In this document: piece after piece, positions 61,309-64,000 of the stretch
How the letters are laid out: the number at the start of each line of letters is the position of its first letter
Position numbering within the stretch: position 1 is the stretch's first letter
Translations under genes and position numbers: made by a program
From: an uncultured Lachnospiraceae bacterium
GTDB taxonomy: Bacteria; Bacillota; Clostridia; Lachnospirales; Lachnospiraceae
NCBI GenBank assembly: GCA_934401915.1
Contig: CAKRSV010000003.1
Span: forward strand, 62,001 to 126,000
Length of the DNA stretch: 64,000 nucleotides
Direction: 5' to 3'
Notes under the pieces: generated by a model
Seen by the model: only the letters and a program-made list of their open reading frames with translations
Database searches by the model: none
Told to the model about the DNA's origin: nothing

Positions 61309-62217
61309 TTGAAGATAGGCGTTATACTGGTAAATTATAATGGCAAAAAATATAATACCGCTTGTATAGAATCCATATTAGGAGCCGAGACAGAGGCGGA
61401 GGTAACGGTCTATGTGGTGGACAATGCCTCGTCAGATGGGTCCATGGCTGTTTTGGAAGAGCGCTATGAAGGAAATACGGATCTGCGTTGTATTTATCTT
61501 GATGATAATTATGGATTTTCCTACGCCAACAATGTAGGGATAAGGAAAGCAATGGAACAAGGGTGCGACGTGGTATTCCTCTTAAACAATGATACAGAGA
61601 TTTGTACGGATACATTACAAAGGCTCCTGGAAAGTAACAGAAGGCATCCAAATTGCGTGATCGCGCCTAAAATTTATTATAGCGATAACAGAAAGGTTAT
61701 CTGGTCAGCCGGAGGAGCGAGCTCGCGAATCGTAAAAAAAGTAAGACATATAGGGTTGAACTGCGAAGATAAAGGGCAGTTTGACGAGGAGAAAAGGATA
61801 ACTTTTGCTACTGGCTGCGCACTCTGGATCCCTGTTGCGATAATACAGAAGGCAGGTCTGCTGGACGAAAGGTTTTTCCTGTATTACGAAGATACGGAGT
61901 TTTGCTTCCGGCTTGGAAAGTACAATGTCGACATATATTATTGCCCGGATGCAATAGTATATCATAAGGTTGGCGCCAGCTCGAAAGGGGCAGACAGCCC
62001 TTTGTGCGCTTATTATATTTCCAGAAACTGGCTGCTTTGTGCCAGGAAATATATGAGTGGAAGCAGATATGTTGTTTTCCTGCTGTATTATGGTATCAAC
62101 AGAATGGCGTGCAGCCTGCTATGGCTTTTACAGGGAAAAAGGGATCTGGTAAAAGCGTCATGGACTGGCATAAAAGATTATAAGAAGATGGAAACCGGTA
62201 AGTCGCGATATTATTAG
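61309..62217 (+). CDS. Glycosyltransferase family 2 (rhamnosyltransferase-like)
   Basis: An inverting GT-A transferase of 302 residues in the WbbL/RfbF rhamnosyltransferase-like group: ILVNYNGKKYNTACIESIL, VVDNASSDGS, FLLNNDTEI (metal site) and a C-terminal LLDERFFLYYEDTEFCFRLG followed by YHKVGASS. The YYEDTEFC-type motif is typical of enzymes that add dTDP-rhamnose or similar sugars. TTG 61309 is the start, with GAGG 8 nt upstream. Rhamnose genes themselves are not in the window. The last 45 residues contain a hydrophobic helix. Confidence 0.91.
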   Translation: MKIGVILVNYNGKKYNTACIESILGAETEAEVTVYVVDNASSDGSMAVLEERYEGNTDLRCIYLDDNYGFSYANNVGIRKAMEQGCDVVFLLNNDTEICTDTLQRLLESNRRHPNCVIAPKIYYSDNRKVIWSAGGASSRIVKKVRHIGLNCEDKGQFDEEKRITFATGCALWIPVAIIQKAGLLDERFFLYYEDTEFCFRLGKYNVDIYYCPDAIVYHKVGASSKGADSPLCAYYISRNWLLCARKYMSGSRYVVFLLYYGINRMACSLLWLLQGKRDLVKASWTGIKDYKKMETGKSRYY

Positions 62218-62278
62218 AGAACGTGATGCCAGCGGCTTGGCGCGGCAAGGTTTGCATTGGATATAGGAGTGTGCTATT

Positions 62279-63397
62279 ATGAAAAAAGGCTATTATGTGC
62301 ATTTTCAGGGAAGGCAGTCTATTGGAGTCAGTAAGAAAATAGATATGCAGATAGAGGAATTTTCGCGATTTTATGAGATGCAGGAAGTGGAAATAAAAAC
62401 GCAGGAGCGCTCTCTTCTGAAAAGAGTATTAGGACTGTGGCCTACGGCTTCTATTTTGAGAGATTATAAAGAAGGGCTGGAAAAAATCGTTGATCCGGCA
62501 TTTCTTTACATTAGAAGAACGGTCGCAGACAAAGCCTATATAAAGTTTCTGCACGATGTAAAACAAAAGTATCCAGATTGTAAGATAGTGATCGAAATTT
62601 TCACCTATCCCTATGATAAAGACGACTTCAGAAAATGGAATGCATGGCCGTTTTATCTGAAAGAACGTATTTACAGACCGCAGTTAAAGAAGTATGTAGA
62701 TCGATTTGTGACATATACCGATGACAAAGAAATTTTTGGAGTACCGACAATTCCTACGGCTAACGGAGTCAATGTAGAAAAGATCCCTTTGGTCAGAGGA
62801 GGTTTTGAGAATGGAAGGCTTCGGCTTGTCGCGGTGGCATTTATGCAGAGGCAGCATGGATACGAAAGGATCATAGAGGGAATTGCGCAGTATTACAAAG
62901 AAAACCCGGGATACAGAGTGGAATTATCCCTGGTGGGAGATGGCCCTGAGAAAGCAATGTATCAGAAGCTGGTGCAGAAATATGGAATCCAGGAGTACGT
63001 GAAGTTTTATCCAACCATGTCGGGTGAAAAGCTGGACGAACTGTATGATCAGTCAGACATCGCCTTAATTGCATTCGGAATGTATAAGGTAGGGGTGTAT
63101 GGAAAGATGAGTGCACTCAAGTCGAGAGAGTGCATGGCGAAAGGGATGCTGATGCTCTCCGGTTCTGGAATTGATGTTTTGGATGAAAACTATCCATTCA
63201 TGAAAGTTGTGCCAAACTGTAAAGAGCCTGTGAATATGGATGAAGTGGTGAAGTTCTTTGAGAACATTACTTCGCAATATCCTGACAAGGAAGTCCTGGC
63301 AGGGAATATACGGCAAATTGCGAAGGAAAAAGTTGACATGAGTGTAGTCATGAAGCCGGTGCTGGAGTTTCTTGCAAAGAGCTTTTCGGGCAGATAG
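62279..63397 (+). CDS. Glycosyltransferase (GT4-like)
   Basis: A 372-residue protein with the GT-B domain plan. The N-terminal half is atypical (YYVHFQGRQSIGVSKKIDMQ), but the donor half has LVAVAFMQRQHGYERIIEGIAQYY, LSLVGDGPEKAMYQKL and a late segment KMSALKSRECMAKGML where E-x7-E would lie; only part of that pattern is kept. The function is thus a glycosyltransferase with an uncertain donor. TAGGAG lies 8-10 nt before the ATG. The 61-bp gap before it has no clear promoter. Confidence 0.8.
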   Translation: MKKGYYVHFQGRQSIGVSKKIDMQIEEFSRFYEMQEVEIKTQERSLLKRVLGLWPTASILRDYKEGLEKIVDPAFLYIRRTVADKAYIKFLHDVKQKYPDCKIVIEIFTYPYDKDDFRKWNAWPFYLKERIYRPQLKKYVDRFVTYTDDKEIFGVPTIPTANGVNVEKIPLVRGGFENGRLRLVAVAFMQRQHGYERIIEGIAQYYKENPGYRVELSLVGDGPEKAMYQKLVQKYGIQEYVKFYPTMSGEKLDELYDQSDIALIAFGMYKVGVYGKMSALKSRECMAKGMLMLSGSGIDVLDENYPFMKVVPNCKEPVNMDEVVKFFENITSQYPDKEVLAGNIRQIAKEKVDMSVVMKPVLEFLAKSFSGR

Positions 63398-63447
63398 GAT
63401 ATTTTGTATAGATGAAGCTGTAAAGCGAAGAATTAGGAGCAATGGTC

Positions 63448-64000
63448 TTGAAAAAAGAAGATTTATTTGGATGGGCAGCTGCGAAAGGATTTCGTTTGGA
63501 ATGTTTAGGCGAGACATGCAATGCTGCAGGGTGTATGCATTATAATCATCTGTTAGGCAAGTTTCCCCAGGATGGAGTCTTTGAAAAAACAGAGGGAGGA
63601 AGCTGCTTTTTAGATGGCTATATCGTGAATAAAGAGGATTTTGTTCACGATATAAATAAGACTTGGAAACAGGTATTCGTTTCAGCGGCGTTTGAGAATC
63701 TGCAACTGCAGTTATCAAAAATGAGGGGTGGATTTTGCGGATATATCTTTGACGCTCAAAATGAAAATCTTTCTTTTTTTACAGATCAGACAAGTAATAA
63801 GGCAATCTATTATTATGTCAGCAATGACGGTTGGATTGTGTCAAACAGTCTCTTTTATATCGCCGAGATATTAAAGCATAATGATGTGAAATATCATCTT
63901 GATGAAAATGCCATTAAATATATGTTGACGTATGGCTATATGATAGACGACAGTACTTTTGTAAGAGAGGTACATCGTTTGCTGCCGGGATGTTTTGCCC
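63448..64000 (+). CDS. Asparagine synthase-like protein, 5' part (cut by window end)
   Basis: An open frame running off the window, 184 codons seen. It reads like the N-terminal amidotransferase-fold domain of AsnB: MRGGFCGYIFDAQNENLSFFTDQTSNKAIYYY, then VSNSLFYIAEIL and LTYGYMIDDSTFVREVHRLLPG match the end of that domain in the enzymes at 21424 and 25555. It does not begin Met-Cys; the glutaminase nucleophile is missing and the first 50 residues differ. It could be an ammonia-dependent or repurposed synthetase. TTG 63448 is 8 nt after AGGAG and preferred over ATG 63442, which is too close. Confidence 0.75.
   Translation, partial: MKKEDLFGWAAAKGFRLECLGETCNAAGCMHYNHLLGKFPQDGVFEKTEGGSCFLDGYIVNKEDFVHDINKTWKQVFVSAAFENLQLQLSKMRGGFCGYIFDAQNENLSFFTDQTSNKAIYYYVSNDGWIVSNSLFYIAEILKHNDVKYHLDENAIKYMLTYGYMIDDSTFVREVHRLLPGCFA

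Noticed and set aside
62218..62278. Promoter in the gap before the glycosyltransferase at 62279
   Set aside because: TTGGCG and GATATA or TATAGG can be aligned at 17-18 bp, but both boxes are poor matches, so I do not call it.
1..64000. Insertion sequences, integrases, attachment sites, tRNA genes or CRISPR arrays that could explain the mosaic
   Set aside because: I found no transposase or integrase motifs, no terminal inverted repeats of IS type, no tRNA-like cloverleaf and no regularly spaced repeats. The three leader copies are too few and too far apart to be CRISPR.

Overview
This window is one continuous block of surface-glycan biosynthesis genes. Every supported gene lies on the + strand, most neighbours are separated by fewer than 60 bp or overlap by ATGA-type junctions, and I see no rRNA, tRNA, CRISPR array, transposase or convincing Rho-independent terminator. 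Shine-Dalgarno sites of the AGGAGG type, GTG and TTG starts, DUF6020/DUF6056/DUF5672/DUF2304 membrane or glycan proteins and two PglK-like ABC flippases point to a Gram-positive clostridial gut bacterium, most likely Lachnospiraceae. The species cannot be fixed from the sequence alone.

Layout. (A) 39-13,558: a PglE-like aminotransferase, a PglC-like initiating sugar transferase, an ATP-grasp enzyme, a PglA-like glycosyltransferase, a TviB/WbpO-type UDP-HexNAc dehydrogenase and a WbpP/TviC-type epimerase (together a route to UDP-HexNAc uronic acids), a GT10 fucosyltransferase-like protein, a sugar formyltransferase-like protein, two GT4 enzymes and two polytopic GT-C/DUF6020 proteins. (B) 13,560-20,506: a compositionally distinct seven-gene acylation module (MBOAT, SGNH-like protein, FkbH-like HAD/GNAT enzyme, acyl carrier protein, MaoC hydratase, SDR reductase, GT4). 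Its architecture parallels the Dlt system, but the adenylation enzyme is replaced by an FkbH-type loader. (C) 20,513-31,323: a good sigma-A promoter, a NodB-like deacetylase, two asparagine synthase-type amidotransferases around a GT4-SGNH fusion, a GT2, a GT11 and a PglK-like ABC flippase. (D) 31,355-37,145: GT11-like, DUF6056, DUF5672 and GT17 genes and a Wzy-like polymerase.

(E) 37,142-51,437: a candidate promoter, a large WcaJ-type initiating phosphoglycosyltransferase, a GT4, two GT2s, a GT11, a pyruvyl transferase, a Wzx flippase, a GH88/GH105-like hydrolase, a second Wzy-like polymerase, a fused GT26-GT4 enzyme and a GT4. (F) 51,469-57,485: radical SAM enzyme, acyltransferase-3, GT4, GT-D glycosyltransferase and a second ABC flippase. 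(G) 57,492-64,000, the most AT-rich part: a GT-C / GacI-like GT2 / DUF2304 triad, three more glycosyltransferases and a truncated (by the window edge) asparagine-synthase-like gene.

How it works together. Two initiating transferases, three flippases and two polymerases imply at least two glycan assembly lines encoded side by side. Probable decorations are 4-amino and N-formyl sugars, amidated uronic acids, fucose, pyruvate ketals, O-acetyl groups and a special acyl group from module B. Base composition alternates in blocks (GATC is frequent in A, C and E and rare in B, D and F), and two switches fall inside genes (wzx near 44.95 kb, radical SAM near 51.6 kb), so the region looks assembled by recombination. 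A near-identical hairpin leader precedes three glycosyltransferase genes, all in GATC-poor blocks.
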